DNA of 64,000 nt from Isochrysis galbana (taxonomy: Eukaryota; Haptophyta; Isochrysidales; Isochrysidaceae). Of the stretch, positions 9,994-21,679 are shown one piece after another. The stretch is from NCBI GenBank assembly GCA_018136815.1, contig CM030940.1:1618213-1682212 (forward strand), given 5' to 3'. Below the pieces are notes generated by a model. The model ran no database searches. It saw nothing but the letters and a program-made list of their open reading frames with translations, and was not told the DNA's origin. Position numbers and translations under genes: made by a program. Every line of letters starts with the position of its first letter. Within the stretch, counting starts at the first letter, position 1.

Positions 9994-12069
9994 ACATGGT
10001 ATGCTCATGCTCTCACCTAGCAAAGTCCGTCCTAGTTGTAGTTTCTAGGACTGGTCCTAGAAAGCTGGGTACCTTTATCCGAGTAGTAAGCACGTGTCGA
10101 TGAAGACCAAGGAAGTAGCGAGCATCTTGCTTGCTAAAGTACACCCTCAAGAACCTCCAGCGTCTAGAGTCTAGACTCTGTAAGTCTGACACCTCTGTAA
10201 GCTTCTAGACTTTTTAAGTCTACCAGCTACTCCATGGCTAAGCTACGAAAAGCTATAGGTAAAGTGCACGCCGCTGTGCTCGCGTTGAGACGCTATTCGC
10301 CGATGAATCTTGTAGGATCTTCACTAAGCATGGATGAATCCCTTTCGCGCCTTTTCTGTGTGCAATCCTTCTCTAGGACGACGAGTTCTCTTCTGGCCAA
10401 TTGGTTCCTTCTTTGCTCTCTCTGTTGACCCACCGTGGCTTTCGCTCCCGTGTTTATTACGTGTTGCCCTTGTTTATGTTAGAAAGTGGCGTGGCGTGTC
10501 TTCGTACGCACCCAGCAGCCGTCGCAGCGCTCTGCGATCGAAGCCGTACCGTGACCCCTCGTACCCTTGAGCCCCTACTGCCTTGTGTGTGGTCTCTCGC
10601 TAGAAATCACCCACTAGAGATTGATTCAATCTGTTCCTATGGACCCATCACCACCCTCTGCACCGCAAAATTCGCCCTCGCCGCCGCGCGCGGACCCCGT
10701 CACCACTGCACCCGTGCCCAAGCCTTCCCAAGTATCTTCACCCGCTACCCAAGTCGATAGGCCGCCTACGGACGCGTGGGTTGCCAAGGATGGAGTCTCA
10801 GGAGCCTTACCCGGATCCTGGGAACAGTCCATCTCCACATGTGCTCATCGTCCTCCTCCTCATTGTCCTCCTCGTCTTGGTCCTCCACCAAACCACCAAA
10901 TCGACAAATCGACGTCGCCGCGCCCGCTTCCGAGTGGAGGAATGGCGACGCGATGAGCCTGCGGCGGCATTGGGCGCGGCGCCCATCGAGGTCTCCTCCT
11001 CCTCCTCCTCCTCCTCCTCCTCCTCCCCCATGAAGATGCGGCGACGGCGCCGCACTCCGCGCGGCCCCCCAAGTTTTGTTTCTTTCCAAGTCAAAGTCAA
11101 AGGCCCCAAATTTTGGTCAAAAATTTCGATTTCGATTGACCACCCAAATTTGACAAAAAAATTACAAACTTACGTCAACCCCAACGTGTATCGCGCATCG
11201 CGTTGAATATGTCCGTGTGTATCGCGTTGAATATGTCCGTGAGTGCTGAGCAGTCAATGGAAGATTCGTCGGCCTGATTGCATGAGCGGCAGGTGCTTTC
11301 TCTGTCCGGGAGGCGGTTCGCGGTGCCGATTCTTCGGTGCGTGATGTGTTGGAAGTCCCACCGGTGAAACGAGTGATTCGGCTCCATTGCGCGCGGCGGG
11401 GCGCGTCGGCTGCGGTTTTGACCGTGGCAGAGAGATCCCGCCCCCGCGTCTCTTCTTCTCCGGTGGCTACGCCGGCTTTCTCCTCTTCTGCCCTGCGCTT
11501 CTTACCGCCCTCTCCCCCCTCCCCCCCCCCGCTCTCCTCCTAATCTTCTCTCTCCCTCCTCTCATTCCTTTCATTGTGGGGCTCTCGCTCCTCCGTATCC
11601 CCCCCCCCCTCTCTCTCTCTCTCGCCCATCCTCCAGCTCTTAATCTCCTTCCCCCCGGGGGACCCACCGAGGAGAGTGAAGCGGTGCCGCCGCAGGGGCC
11701 CTCGAGGGGGAAGAGAAGAGAGAGAGAGAGGGAAGAGTGGCGGATGGGGGGGAGGGAAGGGGGGCGGGCAGAGGAAGCAGGGCGCGAGGAAAAAGTGAAG
11801 AGAGAGGGGGGGGGGCTCTCTCTCCGCGGCTGGAAGACCGCGTCGATCGTTGAAAGAACTCTCGAGGGCAGCCTGCGAATAACAGAAGAAACAGAGGGCG
11901 ACAGCGGAGAGAGAGAGAGAGAGAGAGAGAAGAGCCAGAGTAGAGAGAGAGAGAGAGGGAGAGAGGGATGGAGAGAGAGAGAAGAGGCCGCGCGCGCGCG
12001 TGTGTCGAGACGGCCCACACAGAGTTGTGCGGCGGCTCTCCCACCTCTGTGTATCATATCTGTGCGTGG

Positions 12070-12108
<39 letters not shown>

Positions 12109-12473
12109 TCCTCACCTCTCCTCTCTCTCTCTCTCTCTCCCTCTCTCTCTCTCCCTCTCTCTCTCTCTCCCTCTCCCTCTCTCTCCCTGCGCTCTCTCCT
12201 GCTGCCTGCTCTCACCTCGGCGCGGAAGGAAGAATTCCTTCCTCTCATCGTTCCCTTTCTCTATTGCCTCCACCCCATCTCCCTCCTTCCCTCTCTCCCT
12301 CGTCTCCCAAGGGTGGTACAACAGTAGTACAAATTACTTCCTCTAGAGCTCTACTCTATAAAGATTCTACGCGCAGGGGAGCGAGAGCAGAGCGAGAGAG
12401 CGAGAGGGAGACAAGCTCCCCCCTTCCCCCCTCCCCCCCTCCCCTCCGTTCCACCCCCAACCTCCTTCCCCCC
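9994..12473. other. Repeat-rich region and CT/GA-rich upstream region of the aldolase gene
   Basis: Holds a TAGGACTGGTCCTA palindrome (about 10048-10061) abutting a short LINE scrap, a 94-bp repeat (separate entry), a Pro/Ser-rich frame from 10639 that could be a retroelement gag start but has no signature, and a (CTC)n tract at 10990-11025. A+T-rich CAAATTTTGG-type palindromes follow at 11080-11160. From 11640 to 11980 the strand is purine-rich (GA), from 12065 to 12310 pyrimidine-rich (CT), so the two tracts could pair or form triplex DNA. Long frames across these tracts are simple-sequence artefacts. Confidence 0.45.
10161..10254 (+). repeat. 94-bp dispersed repeat, copy 1
   Basis: Shares about 87-94 bp with 15721-15807, including AGCTTCTAGACTTTTTAAG and a common end ACGAAAAGCT. 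It lies next to LINE-derived sequence in both places. It contains several TCTAGA/CTAGAC half-palindromes. Nature unknown; possibly the LTR or UTR of a decayed element. Confidence 0.7.
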
Positions 12474-14002
12474 ATGGCGGCCCTCGCACTCACGACGGTA
12501 CTCACCGCGCCAGCCTTCTCCCCCGCGCTCCTCCCCCGCGCTCCTCCCGCCGCGCGCGCCCCGCTCGCCCCTCAGATGGGTCTGCTGCGAAAGCTTGGGC
12601 TCCGCCGCTCCTTCCGTGCTGCGGACGATGCGGGCATCCCCTGCGTCGACGAGTGCGCGATCGAGGCGTACCCCAATCTTCCCGCCTCGGTGCATCCGGG
12701 CGTGGTCACCGGCCAGGCCCTCATCGACCTGCTCGAGCACGCCAAGGAGAACGGGTACGCCATCCCGGCCGTCAACTGCGTCACCTCCTCGTCGATCAAC
12801 GCTTGCCTCGAGGCAGCGCGCAAGGCGGACTCACCGATCATCATCCAGTTTTCGTCGGGCGGCTCTCAGTTCTACGCGGGTAAGGGGCTCGATAACACTG
12901 GATACAAGGCCGCCATTGCTGGCGCCGTCTCGGGCGCCTTCCACGTGCGTGCGATGGCTGAGCAGGTATGTGCGCACGCCCCCCCCCCCCGTCCGCCTGA
13001 CATGCTGCCTCCCACCCACCCACCCTCCCTCACCACCCCCGGTGCAATCTCGCAGTACGGCGTGCCCGTCATCTTGCACACGGACCACTGCTCTAAGGCG
13101 CTCCTCCCGTGGCTAGACGGCATGCTCGCAGCGTCTGAGCGGTGCGTGTGGCCTGCGCGCCTTGCGCACGCGCCGCCGGCCCCCGTGCGCCGCCGCCCCC
13201 GGCCCTGCCCAGCACCGTCTCGCCAACTCGGCCTCGCAGGTACTTTGCGGCGCACGGCGAGCCACTCTTCTCCTCGCACATGATTGATCTCTCCGAGGAG
13301 CCCCTCGAGGAGAACATCGAGATCTGCGTCGACTATCTACAGCAGATGGCCAAGCTGAACATGCTTCTTGAGATGGAGCTCGGCATCACCGGCGGCGAGG
13401 AGGATGGCGTCGACAACGAGGACGCCGACCCGGCCGACCTCTACTCCAAGCCCGAGGAGATCTGGCAAGTCTACGAGGCGCTCTCCAAGGTGCCTAACGG
13501 TAAATTCACCGTCGCCGCCGCATTCGGCAACGTGCACGGCGTCTACGCGCCGGGCAACGTCAAGCTCGACCCGGAGATCCTGAACAATGCGCAGAAGTTC
13601 ATCGGTGACAAGATCGGCAAGCCAGGCAGCAAGCCCGTCTCCTTCGTCTTCCACGGTGGTTCCGGCTCTGATATTAAGGACATCAAGCAGGCCATCAGCT
13701 ACGGCGTCGTCAAGATGAACATCGACACCGACACTCAGTGGTCGTACTGGTCCGGCATCCGCTCCTACTACAAGAAGTACGAGCCCTACCTGAATACCCA
13801 AATTGGCAACCCGGAGGGCGCTGAGAAACCCAATAAGAAGTACTACGACCCGCGTGCGTGCATCCGCAGCGCCGAGGAGTCAACCGAGGCGCGGCTGCAG
13901 CAGTGCTTCGAAGACCTCAACGCCGTCGGCGTGCTCGGCTTGGGCGACATGCCTCCGCCGCAGAACGTCCTCGGCCCGCGCCGTGGCGCCCTCCCTGTCT
14001 AG
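12474..14002 (+). CDS. FBA: Class II fructose-1,6-bisphosphate aldolase, plastid-type leader (3 exons)
   Basis: Zinc-dependent aldolase of glycolysis / Calvin cycle, FbaA subclass. Exons 12474-12965, 13056-13141 and 13240-14002, joined in phases 0 and 2 (donors GTATG and GTGCG, acceptors CGCAG and CGCAG), give 446 residues. Visible active-site features: HTDHC with Asp174 and zinc ligand His175, MLLEMELGITGGEEDGVD, FGNVHGVYAPGNVKL (zinc His), FVFHGGSGS (zinc His and phosphate loop) and VVKMNIDTDTQ (substrate Asn/Asp). The first about 35 residues (MAALALTTVLTAPAF then Ala/Pro/Arg-rich) look like a signal peptide plus transit peptide, while E. coli FbaA (359 residues) lacks them. Algae with red secondary plastids are known for class II plastid aldolases, so a Calvin-cycle role is likely. 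Start chosen because it begins the leader directly after the untranslated CT tract. Confidence 0.94.
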
Positions 14003-14669
14003 GTGCGCCCCACGCGTTGGAGCTGTGCAGAGGCCTTCTCGCACACCCTGCGCCGCCCGTCCGGGCTGCCGAGCTTGATCCTAAGCAGTGCATCCCGGAT
14101 GACGCCGTCCGTGACGGCGGCGAGTGCGACGCGCTGCATTGCCGTGTCGCTTATCTTTTGTGCGAGCTGTTGCGGCCGCCGCCCTGGCGCCCCTTCCGGG
14201 TCGTGGCCGTCGGCGGTATGGGTACACCGACACGCCGCGTATTGTGCAGTGCGCGTGAAGAGAGGGCCTCACTTTCGGTGATGTGCGCAGCAGAATATTG
14301 CCGTCACGGGCATGTTGTGTAATTCTGTATTAGCTGCTCGCACTCTCTGTTCTACGTATAGAAGCAATTGGGGGACATGGTCATGCCTAGCATTAAATTT
14401 AAGGTGGTCCTAAAGGTTGGGGGGGGTGGGGGGGGCAATACGCGGAGGGGCATCGCCAGCGCTCTGAGCGGCGCATTCATACGCCGGAGCGCATGCCCTA
14501 TGAATAAGGTGGCTTGCTTTTGCTTTCATCGTTCATCGGTATCACATCTAACGGCTAACGTGTACGCCATTCAATCCTCTTCTGGGGAAGGGAGGAGAAG
14601 AGAGGAGGGGGAGAGAGAGAGAGGCCCGCTGGGATTTTTTGTCTGGTGGCACACTAAGGGGAGAGGTCC
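14003..14669. other. 3' flank of aldolase; nothing coding
   Basis: No supported gene. G-runs at about 14419-14436 and a short GA tract at 14590-14625. Confidence 0.4.
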
Positions 14670-14686
14670 CCGCTTATCCCCGCTAA

Positions 14687-14908
14687 AAAAAAACATCTGA
14701 AGATTCTGGGCTACACACCTACTACTGCTTGGGTATCCCCTCTCTACTTACACCGCCCTTAAATTCCCTCCCTCCCCCTCTTTCCCTGCCCCCCTTCATT
14801 CCTTGGTCTTCGGTTTCCGGGGTCAGGCCCTGGTGCCCTACCTAAGGCCTGGTTCGAAGTGTTCCCCCGTTTCGTCCAGGTATGCCCTATCGTTTTAACG
14901 ATAGTTGG
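14687..14908 (-). mobile_element. 222-bp hairpin-headed, T-tailed non-autonomous retroelement
   Basis: Flanked on both sides by the 17-bp sequence CCGCTTATCCCCGCTAA (14670-14686 and 14909-14925), a target-site duplication. Read on the minus strand it starts with CCAACTATCGTTAAAACGATAG (8-bp stem, hairpin 14887-14904) and ends CCCAGAATCTTCAGATG followed by T7-9. The same 3' end (with small changes) closes the 1.5-kb copy at 49929-51421, and a third trace lies at 49783-49806. With no coding capacity it behaves like a SINE-type derivative moved by a LINE reverse transcriptase; that partnership is inference. Confidence 0.85.
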
Positions 14909-14961
14909 CCGCTTATCCCCGCTAACCCGCTGTCCGCTGTACGGTCGCGAGGAGAGAGGAG

Positions 14962-15190
14962 ATGGAGCTACCGCTCAACCCCAACGCCGTACCTCACCGT
15001 CATGCTCCATCGCGCGTCGGACCTCAAGGAGAAAAGATAGTCGACGCCGAGATTGCTAAGATGGAGGCTGCTGAAATCATTCAAAAATCCAATTCAGCCG
15101 GGGGCTCCCAGGTAGTGTTGGTGACGAGCAGAAAGACGGCTCGGTGAGATTCTGCGTAGACTACCGCGATGAGTCCCTCGAGGTGATTAG
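14962..15190 (+). pseudogene. Ty3/gypsy reverse transcriptase fragment, frameshifted
   Basis: The frame from 14962 reads EKIVDAEIAKMEAAEIIQKS then SNSAGGSQVVLV, the conserved RT N-terminus of Ty3/gypsy polymerases (ID.EI.KMLE.GII..S.SPW.SPVVLV). Homology continues in the next frame from about 15129 as KDGSVRFCVDYR, so there is one frameshift, and it then fades. Only about 75 of about 500 RT/RNase H residues remain; a dead relic. Confidence 0.8.
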
Positions 15191-15670
15191 CGAGGAGGTA
15201 TATTTACGGGCCATGTGTTTCCACGTGTCTGAGTCGAGTTGCGAATGGCGTAGTCCATGGGATATGGGAGGCCTTGAGGCCTTTGACGTTGAGTATGATC
15301 TTGCGTGGGAAGTGGAAGGACGCGAACGACCCCGATTTAGGTGCGACGCAGAGGTGGTAGACCTCCTTCTTGCCTTGCGTAACAATGATGCTCTCGGGGG
15401 TGGTTACCTTCGTACGTTCTTGATTACCTTGTAAGAAGAAGAAACCTTGCGCTTCTATCTACCGACCGCTTTCGCGGCCGTCAACTACGCTAACGTCACC
15501 CGGCCGAATGGGCCGGAGTGCCCAACTTTCGAACGCAAGCGCAAGCGGGCGCGCTGCCGGCGCTTTCTCGGCCATCCACTGAGATAGAATACCCCACCGG
15601 GCGCAATATCCAAAGGTGCCGCCCTAGCAGCCACGCCAATCGCCGCCGCCGCCGGAGAGAGAGGAGAGGA
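15191..15670. other. No gene recognised
   Basis: A frame to 15434 continues past the gypsy RT scrap but has no family features. The remainder (15437-15670) is unremarkable GC-rich DNA. Confidence 0.35.
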
Positions 15671-15710
15671 GCGTGGCGCGCTCCATGACCCTATCGTTTA
15701 ACGATAGTTC
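15628..15710 (-). mobile_element. Hairpin-headed element, 5' head only (M-E-R-A type)
   Basis: Minus strand: hairpin 15707-15691 (8-bp stem, one-base loop), then GGGTC and an ATG at 15687 opening a short frame Met-Glu-Arg-Ala-Thr-Leu that stops after about 20 codons. The head matches 49929-51421 closely and then diverges. 3' boundary unknown. Confidence 0.6.
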
Positions 15711-15720
15711 GAACCTCAAG

Positions 15721-15807
15721 CGTCTAGAATCCGTAAGTCTAACACCTCTGTAAGCTTCTAGACTTTTTAAGTCTACCAGCTACTCCATGGCTAAGCTACG
15801 AAAAGCT
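15721..15807 (+). repeat. 94-bp dispersed repeat, copy 2
   Basis: Matches 10161-10254 with a small internal deletion. Here it sits between a hairpin head (15691-15707) and a LINE ORF2 scrap (15808-15885). Confidence 0.7.
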
Positions 15808-15885
15808 GGTTGGACTCCCAAATACCGGAAACCGGCCAGGGCTTCTTTCCAAAACAGCGGGAGCGCCGGGTTGTGTTGCCGCATA
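15808..15885 (-). pseudogene. LINE ORF2 C-terminal scrap
   Basis: Minus-strand frame NPALPLFWKEALAGFRYLG corresponds to TLPAFWKQALENFRRI in the larger LINE fragment at 27.4-28.0 kb. About 25 residues survive. Confidence 0.55.
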
Positions 15886-16057
15886 TGCTTCTAGTGAGGG
15901 TTTTGGCGGGGATAGTGGTGAGAGTGTAGCACGCACACTAAGGCGGGCGTTGAATTGACAATTGCAACCTTTCTTATTGGTCAATCAAAGGACACCAAAA
16001 CAAACATGAGACCTCTATCAGCCTTCCCACTGAAGGTGAGGTGGGGAGGTAACTCAG
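15886..16057. other. 3' flank of the ART-LRR gene
   Basis: Short spacer; no feature recognised. Confidence 0.3.
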
Positions 16058-19000
16058 TCATATTAGTGGCGCGCCCTTGAGTGTCGTGAGCGTCCCATTC
16101 TTCTTGATAGCGGAGGCCAGGTGCTGCGCGCCCTTGTCGCCAATCCAGTTCATGCGGAGGCTGCGGGCGAGGGAGAGGATATCACTCATGAGTAGGGTGG
16201 GTCGGTGGCTGACGTATGCTGAAGCTGGCGCGAGCAATGCGAGGGACGAGGCATGTGCAGTAGTGCGCACTTGAGCTTCGTGAGCGTCCAATTCTTCTCG
16301 AGAGCCGAGGCCAGGTGTTGCGCGCCCTCGTCGAACATATCGTTACCGCTGAGGCTGTGGGCGAGAAAAAGAGGTGTCGGTCACTCATGAGTAGGTTGGC
16401 GAACGCAGGCGGAGGCGAGCGCGCGCAACGCGAAGGCCCAGGTAGGCGCATTGGCGCGCACTCGAGCGTGGTGAGCGTCCCATTCTTCTCGAGAGCCGGG
16501 GCCAAGTGCTGCGCGCCCTTTCTCCCTATTGCGTTTTCGCTGAGGCTGCGCAGGGTATCACTCATGAGTGGGTCGGCAGCCGTGGAAACCAGCGCGCACA
16601 ATGCAAGGGACAAGGCAGGCGTAGTGGCGCGCACTCCAGCGTCGTGAGCGTCGCATTCTTCTCGAGAGCCGAGGCTAAGTGTTGCACGCCCTCGGCACCC
16701 ATCCCGTTCCTGTTGAGGCTGCGGGCGAGGAAGAAATGCACTCATGAGTGGGTCGGCGGCTGACGCAGGTGGAGGCGAGCGCGCGCAACGCGAAGGATCA
16801 GGTAGGCGCAGTGGCGCGCACTCGAGCGTCATGAGGGTCCTATTCTTCTCGAGAGCGGAGGCCAGGTGCCGCGCGCCCTCGGCGCCAATCTCGTTCGCGC
16901 GAAGGCTGAGGGCCAGAAAGCGAGGCGGCATCATGAGTATTCCGGCTGACGCAGGCGGAGGCGAGTGACGAGGCAGGCGCAGTGGCGCGCACTTGAGCGT
17001 CGTGAGCGTCCCATTTTTCTTGAGAGCTGAGGCAAGGTGCTGTGCGACCTTGTCGCCGATCTCGTGGTCGCTAAGGCTGTAGGCGAGGAAGAGGGCATCG
17101 CTCATGAGTGGGCCCGAGCGCGTGCAACGCGAGGGACGAGGCAGGCGAGGGCAGTCGCGCGCACTCGAGGGTCGTGAGCGTCATATTCTTCTCGAGAGCC
17201 GAGGCCAGGTGCTGCGCGCCCTCGGCGCCCATCGTGTTCCTGTTGAGCCTGCGGGCGAGGAAGAAAGGCGCTGATGAGTGGGTCGGCGGCTGACGCAGGA
17301 GGGCGAAAGCCAGCGCAGGCAACACGAGAGACTAGGCAGGCGCAGTGGTGCGCACTTGAGCGTCGTGAGAGTTCCATTCTTCTCGAGAGCCGAGGCCAAA
17401 AGCTGCGTGCCCTTGTTGCAAATGCAGTTCATGCGGAGGCTGCGAGCGAGGAAGAAAGGCGGCACTGATGAGTGGGTTGATTGTTGACGCAGACGGAGGC
17501 GAGCACGCGCAACGGGAGGGGCGCAGTGGCGCGCACTTGAGCGTTGTGAGCGTCCTATTCTTCTCGAGAGCAAAGGCCAGGTGCTGCGCGCCCTTGTCGC
17601 CAATCTCGTTGTCGCCGAGGCTGCGGGCGAGGAAGGCAATGATGAGTGGGTTCGCGACTGACGCTTTCGGAAGCCAGCGTTCGCAATGCGAGGGACGAGG
17701 CGGGCGCAGGGGTGCGCACTTGAGCGTCATGAGCGTCGCATTCTTCTCGAGAGCATAGGCCAGGTGCAGCGCGCCCTGGTCGCCCATCTCGTTACCGCTG
17801 AGGCTGCGGGCGAGGAAGCAAGGCGACACTCATGAGTGAGTCGGCAGCTGACGCAGGCGGAGGCGCGAGGGACCAGGTAGGCGTAGTGACGCGCACTTGA
17901 TCGTCGTGAGCGTCCCGTTCTTCTCAACAACAGAAGCCAGGTGCTGCGCGCCCTCGGCGCCTATGTTGTTGTCGCTAAGGCTGCGAGCGAGGAAGAAGGT
18001 ATCTTGCATGAGTGGGTCGGCGGCCGAGGCAGAAACCAGCGTGCCCAACGCGAGGGACCCGCGCACTCGAGCGTCGTGAGCGTCCTATTCTTCTCGAGAG
18101 CAGAGGCCAAGTGTTGCGCGCCCTTGTCACCCGTCCCGTTCCTATTGAGGCTGCGGGCGAGGAAGAAAGGCACTCATGGGTGGGTCGGCGGCCGGCTGAC
18201 GCAGGCGGAGGCGAGCGAGCACGACGCGAGGGCAGGGACGAGGTAGGCGCAGTGGCGCGCACTCAAGCGTCATGAGCGTCCCATTCTTCTCGATAGCTAA
18301 GGCCATACGTTGCGCGCCTTCGGCGCCCATCTTGTTGCTGCTGAGGCTGCGGGCGAGGGAGAGGGCCTATCACTCATGAGTGGGTCGGCAAACGCAGACC
18401 GGCGGAGGCGAGCGCGCGCAACGCGAGGGACGGGGCAGACGCAGTGGCGCGCACTTGAGCGTCGCGAGCGTCCGATTCTTCTCGAGAGCAGATCCCAGGT
18501 GCTGCGCGCCCTCGGCGCCCACCTTGTTGTTATTGAGGCTGCGGGCGAGGAAGAGGGACGGGACTTATGAGTGCGGTCGACAAACGCAGACCGGCGGAGG
18601 CGAGCGCGCAACGCGAGGGAGGAGGCAGGCGCAGTGGTGCACACTTGATCGTCGTGAGCGTCCGATTCTTCTCAAGAGCAGAGGCCAGGTGCTGCGCGCC
18701 CTGGTCGCCCATCTCGTTACCGCTGAGGCTACGGGCGAAGAAGAGGGGCGGCGCGTCATCACCGCGTAGGTGAGCTGGCATTGTGAGCCCAGCAACGAGG
18801 ATGACTCAACACGCAGGTGCAGAGCGTAGCGCAGGTTTGTGCATGCGGTGGGCTCACCTTAGGAGCCGCAGGATCGTGTTGACCCCAAGTACGGCACAAA
18901 ATTCTTGGAAGCCGGAATAGTTCCTCCTAAAAGTTAATTTGGCATTGTCGAGTTCAAGCTCGCGTATGGCGGTCGTCTTTTGGAGGAGCCGAGCCAGTGC

Positions 19001-21028
19001 GCGCGCTCCGCGCACATCACAATGATTGCCTGAGAGCACCAGCCGCTTCAGTGAAGAGCGGCTGCTCGAGTGGTGCACAGCCTCTACAACTGTAACAACC
19101 TCGGGCACACTTAAAGCAGCATCCTTCACTTCCAAAGTCCTAGGTCCGTCTCTCGCCAGCAGCAGGGCGGCTACGCCCTCCACACAGCTATGCGCCCTTT
19201 GGTCTATTGCAAGGACGAAGTCATCTCCCTCTTGTGCTTGATGGCGCTTGTCGCTTCCCATGGCTTTCCCTTCACCTAAGGGCGCTTTCCATTCTAATGG
19301 CAGATGTGCGAACTTGCTCGGCCAAGCAGCCACACACTTGGCCGCGTGCACGGTCTCCTCGATCACGTGCCCGAGGCTCGCGTCGTCATTGTAGTACTCC
19401 GCCTCCAAATCTTGATGGCTGCACAACCAGCTTCGCAGGAACTCGAGCGTGCGCCTCTTGTTCAGCGCACTGCTCTCAAAGAATTTCGTCCAGGCCCCGC
19501 CGGCGTCTTTGGCTATGCCGTGCTCCACGCCGAGCTCCAACTGCAGGCACATGTCACGTACCACCTTCTGCCGCTTGGCGACCACCTGCTCCAGCGTGAG
19601 CGCGCTCAGATTGACGCTCAACTTGGCCTCCACCACGACGAGCATCCCGCTCGTCCGCACCGCCACGACCTCCAGTCCCGACAACGGGCCAAAGAGGATC
19701 TCCTTCTCGTGCGGGTACTGAGAGAGCCAGCCAATGTTGGCGCCGCGATCGATCATGCCCATCTGCACTTCGAAGACGACTCCGGCATCGCTTTTTCCAG
19801 CGTAGCCAATTGCGACGCTGCGGTCGGTCGTTGTTGACATGAAGGCGGCCTCGACACCGCCGCGCACGCCGAACTCGTTGGGCTGGAGGAACTCCCTGGG
19901 CAGCGCCATGTCCGAGATGCCACGGTACACCTTGGTCGCTGCGGTCAGCTTGGAGGTCTTGATTATGCACGAGTTGATTGCGTGCAGCGTGGTCGTGTAC
20001 TTGTTGGCGCCTTCTGCCGCCCGCTCCCACGCCTGTGCGCACGACGATGGCTGCCCTGCAACGGCGCCGGGTACAGGGTTAACGCGCAGCGCGATCTGGT
20101 CATAATGCTCGGCCGAGCCCTCGAGGCCGCACAGCGTGAGGAAGCGCTTGCGCAGCTCGTTGTCTTCCACCTGGAGAGCGCGGAGCACCACGTTGTATTT
20201 GGTAAAGACGGGCCCCGTATACAGCCTGCCCCCGACGAGCTCGGCACGAATCATCTCGGTTTGTCCGAGCCCTTTCAGCCGGGTATTGTGCTTGGCCATC
20301 TGCTCCTCAAGCTCAGCAAGTAGGACGAAATTACGGGGATGCGAACACTGCAGGCCCTCAACGGGCAGCTCTTGGTTACGGGCAACCACGAACTGCCATT
20401 CCTTCTCCGACGTCGTTGTGATGCCGTAGTTGCCCGTCGTGAACTCTCGCTTACAATCTGTCCCATGTATGTGCTCGTACTCCATGGCTCGTTGGAATTG
20501 CCATTCTTGCTTGGCCCCGCCCTCCGTCTGAAAGTTGGGTTCGGGCGCGCCGACCAGGCTCTCCAGCCCTCCGTAGAAGACGTCGAGACCAGCGAATCTA
20601 AGCGGCACCAACCCCGCAAACTTGTTCTCTTCAGCCGAGGTTCCCTCTGCATTGTCCCCCAGAGCCTTCAGCTCGGACAGAAGACTATCCGTGAGCTCGA
20701 CGCATGCGGCCGTCAGGCACTCTCTCAGCGTGTCGCGATCGACGTGCGCGAGCCGGCGCATGCGGTCCAATTCGCCCTCTAACTCGTACTGTGCGGGGGC
20801 ATGCTTCAGGAGTGAGCGCGCAAGCGCGTCCACGATCAGACCCAGCCGGCCAGTCTCTGTGTCCATGGAGTCAGCCTTCAGCTGCTCGTCCTGGGAGTTG
20901 GCCTCGCCTGGCTTGGCGTTGGAAGCAGCGTTCTTAGGGATGCGCGCGCGGAGCGATTCGAGCCATGCGGCCGCACTCCAGGCCAACGACAGGTCCTCCT
21001 CGCCTTTTGGTGGGAGTTTGGAGAGCAT
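16058..21028 (-). CDS. ADP-ribosyltransferase-leucine-rich-repeat protein with one-LRR-per-exon array (16 exons)
   Basis: Exon 1 (21028-18858, 723 codons + 2 nt) encodes an N-terminal region, then a domain with the R-S-ExE layout of arginine-type mono-ADP-ribosyltransferases: VYRGI (Arg369), FMSTTTD (Ser398-Thr-Thr), YPHEKEILF (Glu441-x-Glu443). It ends with two divergent LRRs. Then come fourteen exons of exactly 84 nt: 18728-18645, 18538-18455, 18346-18263, 18150-18067, 17980-17897, 17803-17720, 17620-17537, 17439-17356, 17248-17165, 17076-16993, 16905-16822, 16718-16635, 16545-16462, 16354-16271. The last exon is 16160-16058 (TGA). All introns are phase 2, GT-AG, 86-129 nt. Each exon gives one 28-residue LRR of RNase-inhibitor type, e.g. 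GDQGAQHLASALEKNRTLTT. Summed exons are 3450 nt, a multiple of three: 1149 residues, supporting the model. Substrate and partners unknown; an immune-like or regulatory ADP-ribosylating role is only inference. Confidence 0.87.
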
Positions 21029-21058
21029 CCCAAGCAGTGTTTCCCATCAAAGGAGTGG

Positions 21059-21676
<618 letters not shown>

Positions 21677-21679
<3 letters not shown>

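Noticed and set aside
11387-12346. Long Ser/Leu/Pro- and Arg/Glu-rich frames on both strands upstream of the aldolase
   Set aside because: Artefacts of CT/GA tracts; no non-repetitive core.
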